A stretch of 47,196 nt of DNA from an aff. Roholtiella sp. LEGE 12411 (GCF_015206995.1 NZ_JADEXR010000037.1:1-47196); one strand, 5' to 3'; shown: positions 35,684 to 44,300, counted from the first letter of the stretch. Notes: generated from the sequence alone by a model not told the origin. Program-made: numbers and translations.

Positions 35684-36307
35684 TTAGTTGCTCTTTGTCG
35701 GAGTCGGAAGAGGAATATTTAGTGGAGGTAGTTTCTGACTGTTATCTACAGGTTGTCTCCATTCTGATAGTTCCCGATTCACCGCATTTGCAAAATCTTT
35801 AGATACCAACAATATATCTATATTTCCATCTGGTTTAGCAGTAGGCTCAGTTTGAGCATATAAGAAACGATCGCTAAAGTCAGGTTTACCCAAAATCAAC
35901 TGATGGTTTTTCTGATTCTTCAGGGTGATATTAATAGTTGCTTGGGGTTGATCTAAAGCAAACTCTCCACGTTGGTTAGCTGGAATTGATAAAGTCCGCT
36001 CACTTTTACCCTTGACTAACAAATCCATCAAATAAGAAACAATAGCATCATTTGCTGGTACAGATGTGGGCGATTTTATTACCCACTTAGGATTGCTAGA
36101 TTGAGTGTTACGTTCCAGACTAAGGGTGATATTTTTAGTGTTTATTGTTAAAGACTGCACATCATCTTCTCCAAAAGAGAAAATTTGCTGTTTTTTCTCC
36201 TTGATTTCTTCTCGCTGAGTCGAACCTTTCATTTCATAGAAGTAAACAAAACCACCTAAACCCAGCGCTAGCAGTATTAAAATTAAAGTCGTTCGGGGCA
36301 ATTTCAT
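35684..36307 (-). CDS. DUF4340 membrane-anchored protein
   Basis: The 207-residue protein starts with one transmembrane segment (TLILILLALGLGGFVYFYEM). The rest is an extracytoplasmic beta-rich domain with DUF4340 features (IKSPTSVPANDAIVSYLMDL, LILGKPDFSDRFLYAQ). DUF4340 genes commonly follow GldG-like genes, as here, where the GldG-like gene ends 123 bp upstream across a repeat array. The role is unknown, but it likely belongs to the same envelope complex. It ends in a Pro-rich tail. Confidence 0.85.
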   Translation of the reverse strand: MKLPRTTLILILLALGLGGFVYFYEMKGSTQREEIKEKKQQIFSFGEDDVQSLTINTKNITLSLERNTQSSNPKWVIKSPTSVPANDAIVSYLMDLLVKGKSERTLSIPANQRGEFALDQPQATINITLKNQKNHQLILGKPDFSDRFLYAQTEPTAKPDGNIDILLVSKDFANAVNRELSEWRQPVDNSQKLPPLNIPLPTPTKSN

Positions 36308-36310
36308 TTT

Positions 36311-36354
36311 TTAGTCATTGGTCATTGGTCATTGGTCATTGGTCATTGGTCATT
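36311..36354. repeat. Heptameric short tandem repeat (TTGGTCA)
   Basis: Six units of TTGGTCA/TTAGTCA lie between the GldG-like and DUF4340 genes, next to the DUF4340 start codon. A copy of the dispersed palindrome ACGCGATTAATCGC follows at 36365-36378. Confidence 0.85.
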
Positions 36355-36430
36355 AAGAGTAGAGACGCGATTAATCGCTTCTCTACAAGGGTCAAGGGTT
36401 ATTATTTATTCTCCCACTCCCCCACATTCC

Positions 36431-38104
36431 TTACCGTCGTTTCCACCAGATAATAGCTGCGGCAATCAAGCCAATTAGGGGTAAAAACAATAGAGACGAC
36501 AGTATTAAAAGATTGGCTTGCATAGTTGTCAGGTTTATGCGTCGGTTTTTGGCTTCTTTGGGGCGAATGGAAAGGGGTTGCTGATCTTGTTGACTCAGCC
36601 AAGTAACTGAGTTGAGAAATACATCTCCATTTAGTTGTTGTTGAAATAAGCCATCGGTAGCGAAATCAGAATTTCCTAAAACCACTAACCGTGATTCGGT
36701 GGCTATTTGAGATGAGGGAGAAGGAGGAGGAAGAGGAGAGGGGGAGAGGGGGGGGATGGGGGTAGTTTTATTTTGGGTGGTTGGTGATGGTAGGGGTGAA
36801 GGTGTTGGCTGTTGCGGAGTAAAAGTAGATTTGGCTGGTAGTTTTTTTGTTAAAGCCACGCCTAAAGTCAGAGGCCCTTTGAGGTCTTTATCGGGATTAA
36901 ACTCTAATTTTTCGCTTTGCAGATCGCTTTCAGCCCAGCTGTTGGGATAAGGTTTAGTTTGCAGTAGGGGAGTCGCTTCAACACCAGCTACTGGCGTAAT
37001 TTCGAGAGGTCTTGCAAGTGGATAAAAAGAAATACCATTGCCAAAATCTTTGGTAATCGGATGTTGTCCGTATTCACTGACTAGGGGAGCAGCGGGGCCA
37101 AGTCCGACTTTTTCACCGGAGACATCGACGGCTAAACGATTATCTAGACGAACGCCCCATGTTTGCAACAAGCTCTCAAGTTTGGGATCTGTATTGGGAT
37201 CAATCATCAGCAGTAAGTTACCGCCGCGATTGAGATACTCTTGCAAGGCTTTGACTTCGCTCTCAAACAGCCCTCGCTTGGGCCCAGCTACCACCACCAC
37301 AGCAGCATCTTCAGGAACTTTGGGATTTTCTGCTAGATTCAGCGGTGATGTTGTGTAATTTTTGTCGCCTAACCCCTGAATTGCTTGTGATATTGCACCT
37401 TTAGCGGCTGAGAGTTGGCGTTCGCCGTGACCTTGGAGTAGGTAAACTTTAGCTGTGGTTGCACTGGTGATTTGTTGCAGGCGACTAGTTAACCTAACCT
37501 CCGACAGGCGTTCATTTTCATTCACCACCTGTACTAATTGCCGTTTCTCTCCAGATTCTAGGTAAACTTCCCCATAATCTTTAACGCCAAACTTGTCTGC
37601 TAATCCAGGTCTAGCTTGGGGATCAATATACTCAAATTTAAATTTTGAACTTTGTCGCTGATAATTATTTAGCAATTCTCGGTCTTGAGGATTTTGAGTA
37701 ACATCAAATACCCACACTTTAACTGGCTGTGGCAAGGTACTCACCAATTCTCGTGACTGAGGGGCAAGGGTAAATAACTGAGTCTCTGTTAAGTCTGCCC
37801 GCAAATGGTAGCGATCGCCTAAAAAGTTAATCAACCCCAAAATTGCCAAAATTGCCCAAGTTGCCACCAAGGCATTAGTCCCAGCCTGGGTAGAACGACG
37901 CTTCCACCAGTTACTCTGCTGGCTTTGCCATACTACCCACAACCCACTGATGACAATCCCTGAAGTCAGGAATGCGAATGGGATTGCTCCCCACTGTTCA
38001 GACACTAAACCAGCTGTTAAGCCAACAATAAATAGGAACGGGCCTAACCAAAATAGATATTTCCACAGGTTATTTTTGGCGATTTTTTTCATGTTATTTG
38101 TCAT
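36431..38104 (-). CDS. GldG-type ABC-associated auxiliary protein
   Basis: This 557-residue protein has two or three N-terminal membrane segments, a large extracytoplasmic domain of the GldG/ABC_transp_aux type (PVKVWVFDVTQNPQDRELLN, VYLLQGHGERQL, NRGGNLLLMIDPNTDPKL) and a C-terminal membrane segment (ANLLILSSLLFLPLIGLIAA). Near residues 440-475 there is a Pro/Ser-rich linker encoded by a homopurine/homopyrimidine tract. The first four residues MTNN are encoded by a repeat unit, so Met5 (38092) is an equally good start. In Bacteroidetes GldG works with GldA/GldF in gliding; here the ATPase and permease genes precede it. The transported substrate is unknown. Confidence 0.85.
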   Translation of the reverse strand: MTNNMKKIAKNNLWKYLFWLGPFLFIVGLTAGLVSEQWGAIPFAFLTSGIVISGLWVVWQSQQSNWWKRRSTQAGTNALVATWAILAILGLINFLGDRYHLRADLTETQLFTLAPQSRELVSTLPQPVKVWVFDVTQNPQDRELLNNYQRQSSKFKFEYIDPQARPGLADKFGVKDYGEVYLESGEKRQLVQVVNENERLSEVRLTSRLQQITSATTAKVYLLQGHGERQLSAAKGAISQAIQGLGDKNYTTSPLNLAENPKVPEDAAVVVVAGPKRGLFESEVKALQEYLNRGGNLLLMIDPNTDPKLESLLQTWGVRLDNRLAVDVSGEKVGLGPAAPLVSEYGQHPITKDFGNGISFYPLARPLEITPVAGVEATPLLQTKPYPNSWAESDLQSEKLEFNPDKDLKGPLTLGVALTKKLPAKSTFTPQQPTPSPLPSPTTQNKTTPIPPLSPSPLPPPSPSSQIATESRLVVLGNSDFATDGLFQQQLNGDVFLNSVTWLSQQDQQPLSIRPKEAKNRRINLTTMQANLLILSSLLFLPLIGLIAAAIIWWKRR

Positions 38105-38168
38105 TTGTCCTTGGTCATTTATCCTTGGTCATTTGTCTTTACTAATGACTAATGACTAATGACTACTG
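38096..38168. repeat. Heptameric short tandem repeats between permease and GldG-like gene
   Basis: TTGGTCA/TTGTCAT units change into ACTAATG units. The TAG stop of the permease gene and the first codons of the GldG-like gene both fall within the array. Confidence 0.85.
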
Positions 38169-38975
38169 ACGCTGAAAACGTAGTGCATCAATTGATTGAG
38201 CCGTGAGAAAGATGCCTAAAAAAATGTAACTGGCAAATAAAATCAAGCTACTAGTATCGAAAATTCCTTGAATTAAAGTGTTGTAATGTTTTAGTAACGA
38301 TAGATGACCCAAGGCTTTGCCTATGGGGCCAGGGATGAATTTGGCAATTAAATCAATGAATAATAGTAATAAAATAACTGCGAAGGTGAGAACAGCAGAC
38401 AGAATTGTGCTTTCTGTTAAAGAGGAAATAAACATTCCTAAAGATAAAATTGCTGCTGCTAGTAAGATTAATCCAAAATGACCCAGCAAGAGAATTGAAG
38501 GTGACATGGGTGGATTTGATCCACTAATTGCGATCGCTTCAAAAATTAGCATAGGCGCGACCATCGCTGTAAAAAATGTTAGCACTCCTAATAATTTACC
38601 TATAGCTACTGCCCAGTTGGTGACTGGTGAAGTGGCTAACAGTTCTAAAGTGCCTCGCTTGCGTTCTTCGGCATAAAGTCCCATTGAGAGAATTGGCAGC
38701 ACAAACAATAATAGCCATCCCATTCGATCCAAAAATGCCCGAATAAATTCGTAAGGGACATCTATTGGCGGTACTGGTACTCCTATTTGTTGCCCTTGTA
38801 AATCTATTGCTGCAACTGCTGGCAAGATCCCATCTGGGCCCAGCAAAATCATGATGAAAAATAACCCAGCAATAAACCAAAAGACGCCAGCGATCGCATA
38901 AGCCAAAGGTGATACAAAATAACTCTGTAACTCTCGGCGATAAATGGCAATGATATTACCCAGTACTACACCCAT
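38163..38975 (-). CDS. ABC-2 type permease (GldF-like)
   Basis: This 270-residue protein has six hydrophobic segments, an N-terminal IIAIYRRELQSYFVSPLAYA helix and the motif GLYAEERKRGTLELLATSPV, both characteristic of ABC-2 permeases of the GldF/NosY group. It begins directly at the stop codon of the upstream ATPase gene with no spacer, so the pair is translationally coupled. With the GldG-like and DUF4340 genes downstream it forms a conserved-looking ABC export or remodelling module of unknown substrate. Confidence 0.9.
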   Translation of the reverse strand: MGVVLGNIIAIYRRELQSYFVSPLAYAIAGVFWFIAGLFFIMILLGPDGILPAVAAIDLQGQQIGVPVPPIDVPYEFIRAFLDRMGWLLLFVLPILSMGLYAEERKRGTLELLATSPVTNWAVAIGKLLGVLTFFTAMVAPMLIFEAIAISGSNPPMSPSILLLGHFGLILLAAAILSLGMFISSLTESTILSAVLTFAVILLLLFIDLIAKFIPGPIGKALGHLSLLKHYNTLIQGIFDTSSLILFASYIFLGIFLTAQSIDALRFQRQ

Positions 38976-39989
38976 TTATGCTGCTTCTCCTTCATTGGCT
39001 GCGGTTGAATCTACCTCAGTTTCTAAATTCTTTTCTTCTGTGGTCAGTTGTAAGAACACATCTTCCAGAGTAGCGTTGACACGCCGCATTTCATGTAAAC
39101 CAAATCCCGCACGGACTAATGTTGTGACAATATCTCGTCCTGGTTCTTTTCCCGGTTGCGATATCACTCGCAGGTAAGCACGTTGATCTCGAAGAGGGGT
39201 TTGACTATGCATTCCTGCTGTCGGAAACGATTCTACTAGACCTACACCAGCGACATTTTGCAGTACTTGTTTCGCTAAAGCAGCTTCTCCCTCTATCTCT
39301 AATTCATAGCCAGAGCCACTTGTCAACTGCATCATCAAGTTTTCGGGTGTATTAGTTGCGACAATTTTACCGCGATTAATAATGGCTATGCGGCTACAGG
39401 TCATACTTGCTTCTGGCAGAATGTGCGTAGAAAGAATAATTGTATGAGTACCTGCGAGACTTTTAATTAAATTCCGCACCTCAATAATTTGTCGGGGGTC
39501 TAGTCCGACGGTGGGTTCATCTAAAATGATCGCTGGTGGATCGTGGACGATCGCTTGAGCAATGCCGACTCTTTGGCGATATCCTTTAGAAAGTTTGCGG
39601 ATAATTACCCGGCGCTTTTCTTCTAAATTGCAGCGTTCGATTGCTGCTATGACTTTACTCGCGCGATCGCCTGCTGATACTCCTTTAATTCGCGCGACAA
39701 AATGCAAAAATCCCTCCACCGTCATTTCTGGATATAACGGCGGTGTTTCTGGTAAATAACCAATTCGTTGGCGCACAGCCAGTGAATTTTCATGGACATC
39801 ATAACCAGCAATCCTGGCTTTACCATTGGTTGCAGGTAAATAACCGGCCAGAATTCGCATGGTTGTGGTTTTACCAGCACCATTCGGCCCCAAAAACCCT
39901 AAAATCTCCCCTGGCTCGACGCTAAAAGTGACATCAGTAATCGCTGGGGTTGAACCGTAAATCTTACTCAGATGTTCAACTTCAATCAT
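38976..39989 (-). CDS. ABC transporter ATP-binding protein (GldA-like)
   Basis: The 337-residue ATPase has Walker A GPNGAGKTTTMR at about 34-45, signature LSKGYRQRVGIAQAI, Walker B AIILDEPTVGLD and switch STHIL. A C-terminal accessory domain (about 225-337) with SQPGKEPGRDIVTTLVRAGF is typical of GldA/NatA-type ABC-2 exporters. It is the first gene of the run ATPase-permease-GldG-DUF4340-purU. The promoter should lie between 39990 and 40142, a region shared with the divergent HicB-like gene. Confidence 0.92.
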   Translation of the reverse strand: MIEVEHLSKIYGSTPAITDVTFSVEPGEILGFLGPNGAGKTTTMRILAGYLPATNGKARIAGYDVHENSLAVRQRIGYLPETPPLYPEMTVEGFLHFVARIKGVSAGDRASKVIAAIERCNLEEKRRVIIRKLSKGYRQRVGIAQAIVHDPPAIILDEPTVGLDPRQIIEVRNLIKSLAGTHTIILSTHILPEASMTCSRIAIINRGKIVATNTPENLMMQLTSGSGYELEIEGEAALAKQVLQNVAGVGLVESFPTAGMHSQTPLRDQRAYLRVISQPGKEPGRDIVTTLVRAGFGLHEMRRVNATLEDVFLQLTTEEKNLETEVDSTAANEGEAA

Positions 39990-40142
39990 CGGTAATTAGG
40001 CGATCGCAAATTTATAGAATACCCAACAATCTTAGATCACCCAAGGAACTGACAGAGGAGGAGACGGAAATTATGCCTTGACTGTTCTCTCCTAAAGCTG
40101 AAAATATGCAAATTAGATGAAATTGGACTACAGAGAAAATCA

Positions 40143-40337
40143 ATGAGAGCAATCAAAATTATTGTTGAAAAACATAGAGACGGTTACGTAGCCTATCCTT
40201 TGGGTATTAAGGGGATTGTGGTTGGTGAAGGGGACACCTATGAGGAAGCACTAGCTGATGTTAAATCAGCTATCCGCTACCATGTCGAGACATTTGGTCA
40301 AGAGGTTTTGAAGTGGATACCAATATGCAGCTTGTAG
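40143..40337 (+). pseudogene. HicB-like antitoxin, apparently frameshifted
   Basis: Residues 1-57 follow the HicB partial-RNase-H fold: MRAIKIIVEKHRDGYVAYPL, GDTYEEALADVKSAIRYHVE and TFGQEVL. In related proteins the sequence then usually continues EVD. Here the frame gives KWIPICSL and stops, while a one-base shift at about 40310 gives EVDTNMQL, indicating a single-base deletion. No HicA toxin gene is adjacent. Solitary HicB-like genes are common in Nostoc. The shortened 64-residue protein might still fold, so this could equally be listed as a short CDS. Confidence 0.65.
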
Positions 40338-40351
40338 GCTCCTACTTCCAG

Positions 40352-40540
40352 ATTGGAACTTGGAATTTCCACCTCAGAGCTGAGCATTCCAAGTTGGGAA
40401 CTCGAAATTTGGAGATTGGAACTTAAAGCATCAAGTTTGGAACTCGAAACTTTGAGCTTGAAACTTGAAACTTCAAGCTCAAAGCTCGGAATTTTGAGCT
40501 TTACACTCAAACTCCGAGCTTCAAAACTTAAAATTTTAAC
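40352..40540. repeat. Array of nine degenerate 21-bp repeats
   Basis: Nine contiguous 21-base units start at 40352, 40373, 40394, 40415, 40436, 40457, 40478, 40499 and 40520, with approximate consensus yTTGGAACTyGAAAtTTsAG. Because 21 is a multiple of 3, one frame on each strand stays open and yields 7-residue repeats (SxLELEx on plus, SSxLEVx on minus). No ribosome site or homologue supports translation. The array separates the damaged HicB-like gene from the convergent gene at 40543. Confidence 0.8.
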
Positions 40541-40542
40541 CT

Positions 40543-41046
40543 TTAAGGTTGAATCACCGAGTTATTTTTGTAGCTAACGATGGTATTGGGCGGTTGAACT
40601 TTTCGAGCTTTACGGCTAAACCTGCGCCCCATATCATCAATGACTGCATCTAAACCCGCTACATTACCACTAGCTTTGGCATAGTTATAAACTGCGAGAG
40701 CTGCTGTATAAGCTTCACTCCCAGATGCAATAAAAGTATCATCTACCAGTTCTTGCAGTTGTGTCAAAGATAGCAGTACTGGATACAATGCATCAAATAA
40801 TTCTACATCCCGGCGCATTTCATCTAAATCAAACGACCGGGGCAAAAAATCTTGGTTTTGGGTTGCTACTTCCAACGCTTTACTAACAAATGCTCGACTT
40901 TTGTCACCTAGTTTAGGTAAAGATCTGCGCTCCTCTGCGGTCAAATCAATCAAAAACGGTAACTTTTCTCGAATAGTAGTGATTGCTTGCATGACTTCTT
41001 CTCGATCTCTCTGGGAAAGATTCGCACTGATGCGATTATCTGACAT
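40543..41046 (-). CDS. Conserved cyanobacterial hypothetical protein
   Basis: The start at 41046 is chosen because GAAGGAG lies eight bases upstream; the frame stays open to 41220 but that part covers a dispersed repeat. The product is about 167 residues, soluble and helical (REEVMQAITTIREKLPFLID, DLDEMRRDVELFDALYPVLL, AYTAALAVYNYAKASGNVAG). It ends in a basic stretch RRFSRKARK. There are no membrane segments or catalytic motifs I recognise. The function is unknown; gene-like codon use and the ribosome site support a real protein. Confidence 0.75.
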   Translation of the reverse strand: MSDNRISANLSQRDREEVMQAITTIREKLPFLIDLTAEERRSLPKLGDKSRAFVSKALEVATQNQDFLPRSFDLDEMRRDVELFDALYPVLLSLTQLQELVDDTFIASGSEAYTAALAVYNYAKASGNVAGLDAVIDDMGRRFSRKARKVQPPNTIVSYKNNSVIQP

Positions 41047-41347
41047 TTTCAATACTCCTTCGGGTGCTCTCAATTCAGTATTCCCAAAGTGAAAGAGGCA
41101 ATGTCTACGACGGGCTACGCCTACGCAAAAACTAAAGCTATTAATACCAAACTGAAAACTTCCAATTTTAAAACGAACTCCAAACGTTGCATGAGAGTCT
41201 ATAACTGGTGTGGTGTACACTAACCGCTTACAAGAAAATCTCAGGCGGATATATTTTCTATACAGAGGGATACTACTTTAAAAAAGTTTGTTATAAGTAG
41301 TGTCATTTATGATTGTCATAATTTAAACAGTTGACTCACGATTATCA

Positions 41348-43438
41348 ATGGTGAACTCTACCCTCGTTGCAACAATCTATGTCAACCTCGTTACGGGGAA
41401 TGATGCCAATCCTGGTTCACGGTTGAGTCCGTTTAAAAGCCTCACCCGTGCCTTAAAAGCAACCCAAACGCCCGCGATCATTCAACTAGCATCGGGAATT
41501 TACAAAGCCACTACTGGCGAGGTTTTTCCACTGGTCATCCCTGGGGGGGTAACAGTAGTGGGTAACGAAGCTAACAAAGGTACAGGGATTATAATTGCTG
41601 GAAGTGGTGAGTATCAGAGTCCCAGCTTTGGTATGCAAAACATCACGCTGCTCCTACTAGGCAATGCTAGTCTCTTGGGTGTGACAGTTACAAATGCTAT
41701 AGCAAAGGGTACTGGTGTCTGGATTGAATCGGCTGCGCCTACTGTAGCTAACAATACTTTGATTAACTGTGGGCGAGAAGGTGTATTCACAACCGGCAAT
41801 GCTAAACCCGCAATTGTGGATAACGTGTTTGTACAAAACCTTGCTAGCGGGTTGTTCATGGCGCGCAATAGCAAGGGGGAAGTCTTACGGAACGTTTTTC
41901 AAAAAAATCCTTTGGGCATAGCAGTTAGTGATTTTGCTGCCCCTTTAATTGCAAATAATAAATTATCAGAAAATCGCACAGCGATCGCGCTTTCACGAGA
42001 CGCTCGTCCTGTACTGCGTCAGAATCTGATTGCCAAAAATACCCAAGGTGGTTTGTTGGTCAATGGAAATGCAGTCCCTGACTTAGGTAGCGCCCAAGAT
42101 CCCGCAAACAATATCTTTCGTGAGAGTGGCGAATTTGATTTACAAAATACCACATCACAAAAGCTGGTTTCCGTTGGCAATCAGTTGAATCCTACCCAAG
42201 TCCAAGGGCTGGTAGAATTTATCGCCACCACAGCAGATACTCCCGCTCAAGTAGGAATTAGCACTAGTTTCTCCGACCTCGATGGTCATTGGGCGGCGAC
42301 TTTTGTCGAAGCATTAGTGAGTAAAGGCTTGATTAAGGGCTTTCCTAACGGAACCTTTCTCCCAAATGCGCCAATTACCCGCGCTCAGTATGCTGCTCTG
42401 GTTGCCAAGGTTTTTCAGTTGCCTGCAAGTAATAATCAGCGTAGTTTTACGGATATAAAGCCGGATTATTGGGCGGCTTCAGTCATCTTAAGTGCAGCGA
42501 ATATGGGCTTTATCAGCGGCTTTCCCGATGGGTCGTTTCGACCAGAGCAAAATTTGACCAAAATTCAGGCAATAGTATCTGTTGTCAATGGGTTAAAGCT
42601 GAGTGGAGGGAATCCGAATGTGTTAAGTGTATACCGCGATCGCGCTCAAATTCCCAGTTACGCCACTAATTCTCTAGCCGTTGCCACCCAAAAGCTATTA
42701 GTGGTGAATTATCCTCAAACCGAACAACTCGAACCCCTACGGGATATCACTCGTGCGGAAGTGGCGACATTAATTTATCAAGCCTTAGTCGCCAGTGGCA
42801 AGGAAAATGCTATCACATCTGCTTATATTGTCAATCCCCAGATAGACATACCTTCTTTTACAGACATTGTGGGACACTGGGCAGAAGTATTCATTCGTGC
42901 ATTAGTGAGTATGGACTTAACTCATGGTTTTGACGATGGTAGCTACCAGCCAGACAAACCCATGACTCGCGCCCAGTATGCGGCGTTAGTGGCGGTGGCC
43001 TTTAATCCTACTCCCAAACGCCCAGCACCCGATTTTACGGACGTACCGAAAAATTTTTGGGCGTATAATGCTCTGCAAATCGCGGCTAGTGGTGGCTTTG
43101 TCGGTGGATTTAGCGATCGCACCTTCCGCCCCGATCAAAATGTGCAAAGATTACAGGTAATTGTCTCCCTAGTTAACGGCTTGGGATTATCAACAGCTGA
43201 TAACAATGCCTTAAAAGGCTACAGCGATCGTCAGTTCATTCCTGAATATGCACAGACAGCTGTTGCCACTGCTACACAACAAAGAATCGTCGTCAATTAC
43301 CCAGACTCCAAACTGCTTGAACCTTCCCGTTCAGCAACACGCGCTGAAGTTGCAGCAATGATTTATCAAGCATTAGTTGCCATTAAGCGAACACCCGCGA
43401 TCAACTCGCCCTATATAGTGTTGCATTCCAGCAGTTGA
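41348..43438 (+). CDS. DUF1565 beta-helix protein with six SLH modules
   Basis: Residues 8-290 form a DUF1565/right-handed beta-helix (IYVNLVTGNDANPGSRLSPF, then repeated PxVANNTLINC-type turns). Residues about 300-690 contain two sets of three SLH motifs (FSDLDGHWAATFVEALVSKG, FTDIKPDYWA, YRDRAQIPSYA; then FTDIVGHWAEVFIRALVSMD, FTDVPKNFWAYNAL, YSDRQFIPEYA). SLH modules bind secondary cell-wall polymers or peptidoglycan. There is no signal peptide: an in-frame TAA lies at 41324-41326, so the start cannot move far. The beta-helix domain is paralogous to the protein at 44995-46839. Confidence 0.88.
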   Translation: MVNSTLVATIYVNLVTGNDANPGSRLSPFKSLTRALKATQTPAIIQLASGIYKATTGEVFPLVIPGGVTVVGNEANKGTGIIIAGSGEYQSPSFGMQNITLLLLGNASLLGVTVTNAIAKGTGVWIESAAPTVANNTLINCGREGVFTTGNAKPAIVDNVFVQNLASGLFMARNSKGEVLRNVFQKNPLGIAVSDFAAPLIANNKLSENRTAIALSRDARPVLRQNLIAKNTQGGLLVNGNAVPDLGSAQDPANNIFRESGEFDLQNTTSQKLVSVGNQLNPTQVQGLVEFIATTADTPAQVGISTSFSDLDGHWAATFVEALVSKGLIKGFPNGTFLPNAPITRAQYAALVAKVFQLPASNNQRSFTDIKPDYWAASVILSAANMGFISGFPDGSFRPEQNLTKIQAIVSVVNGLKLSGGNPNVLSVYRDRAQIPSYATNSLAVATQKLLVVNYPQTEQLEPLRDITRAEVATLIYQALVASGKENAITSAYIVNPQIDIPSFTDIVGHWAEVFIRALVSMDLTHGFDDGSYQPDKPMTRAQYAALVAVAFNPTPKRPAPDFTDVPKNFWAYNALQIAASGGFVGGFSDRTFRPDQNVQRLQVIVSLVNGLGLSTADNNALKGYSDRQFIPEYAQTAVATATQQRIVVNYPDSKLLEPSRSATRAEVAAMIYQALVAIKRTPAINSPYIVLHSSS

Positions 43439-43565
43439 CAAGTAGAATGGGAAACACTGCCTATCAACCTAGCAACTCTTGGAAAATAATCCATGTAGTT
43501 AAAAGCACGTTAGGCTATATGCGATGGGTCAAAAACTTATACCTATTGCCTGAAGCTAATAGCCC

Positions 43566-44300
43566 ATGTTAAAAACAGTTCCAGATACTTTCGCCGATTT
43601 AGCTACCGCCTTATTAATTCACTATAGTTTTGATCTTGGTGGGTATAACGCCGTTGATTTAGTTAACCGTTGGCAAACGCAATATCCAATTTATTGGCTA
43701 CACCTAGCAGTAATTGAGGCGCTGTATCAAGGTCGTTACAAAGCGGTTTCTGTACAGCAAATTTTAGTCTTTTGGCAACGGCGGGGACAAGCTACTTATC
43801 ATTTCAATATGGAATTTGAACGCCTGATTTGTAGCAAATTTCCCGAAAGCCTAACCGCATCGGCTGCACCAGCCCTACCGCCTGTCAAGAAAAACACCAC
43901 TGTTGAAAAAGCGAAGAATCTTCAATTACCACCTGCTAGGGTCGGTAATGGCTATCAACAAAGCAATACTGCACCCATGCAACTGATAAGTAGAGAACAG
44001 AATGCACCTTTAGGCGCAGAAGTAAAGCAGGAAAGTAAGGACAATAAAAACGTCCCGAAGTTTGCTAATTATAGGGACTTTGCTTCTTTGGCAACACGAC
44101 AGTTGGCGTCTGCTGTCAGCCAAAAGCCAACCTCTGACGTGAGTCCACCACCGGCTCCATCACCAATCCCCAATAAACAAACAAAACTGCTACCACCTGC
44201 GGCTATTCATCCTCCCATAGGGCAATTTACTCCAGAAAAAAGCGATCGCTCTGAATCTTTCACATCAAAACTCAAAGCGATGTCTGGCGAACAGCGTTAG
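43566..44300 (+). CDS. Conserved hypothetical protein with disordered tail
   Basis: The 244-residue protein has a compact N-terminal part (1-95; LGGYNAVDLVNRWQTQYPIY, LAVIEALYQGRYKAVSVQQI, FNMEFERLICSKFPESL) that looks like a conserved helical domain. It is followed by about 150 residues of Pro/Ser/Gln/Lys-rich, probably disordered sequence. No catalytic motif or membrane segment is seen. It lies 127 bp after the SLH gene on the same strand. I know it only as a recurring cyanobacterial hypothetical. Confidence 0.7.
   Translation: MLKTVPDTFADLATALLIHYSFDLGGYNAVDLVNRWQTQYPIYWLHLAVIEALYQGRYKAVSVQQILVFWQRRGQATYHFNMEFERLICSKFPESLTASAAPALPPVKKNTTVEKAKNLQLPPARVGNGYQQSNTAPMQLISREQNAPLGAEVKQESKDNKNVPKFANYRDFASLATRQLASAVSQKPTSDVSPPPAPSPIPNKQTKLLPPAAIHPPIGQFTPEKSDRSESFTSKLKAMSGEQR

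Noticed and set aside
40298-40577. Open frames on both strands across the 21-bp repeats as genes
   Set aside because: The openness follows from the 21-base period; there is no ribosome site and the minus frame runs into the HicB-like gene.
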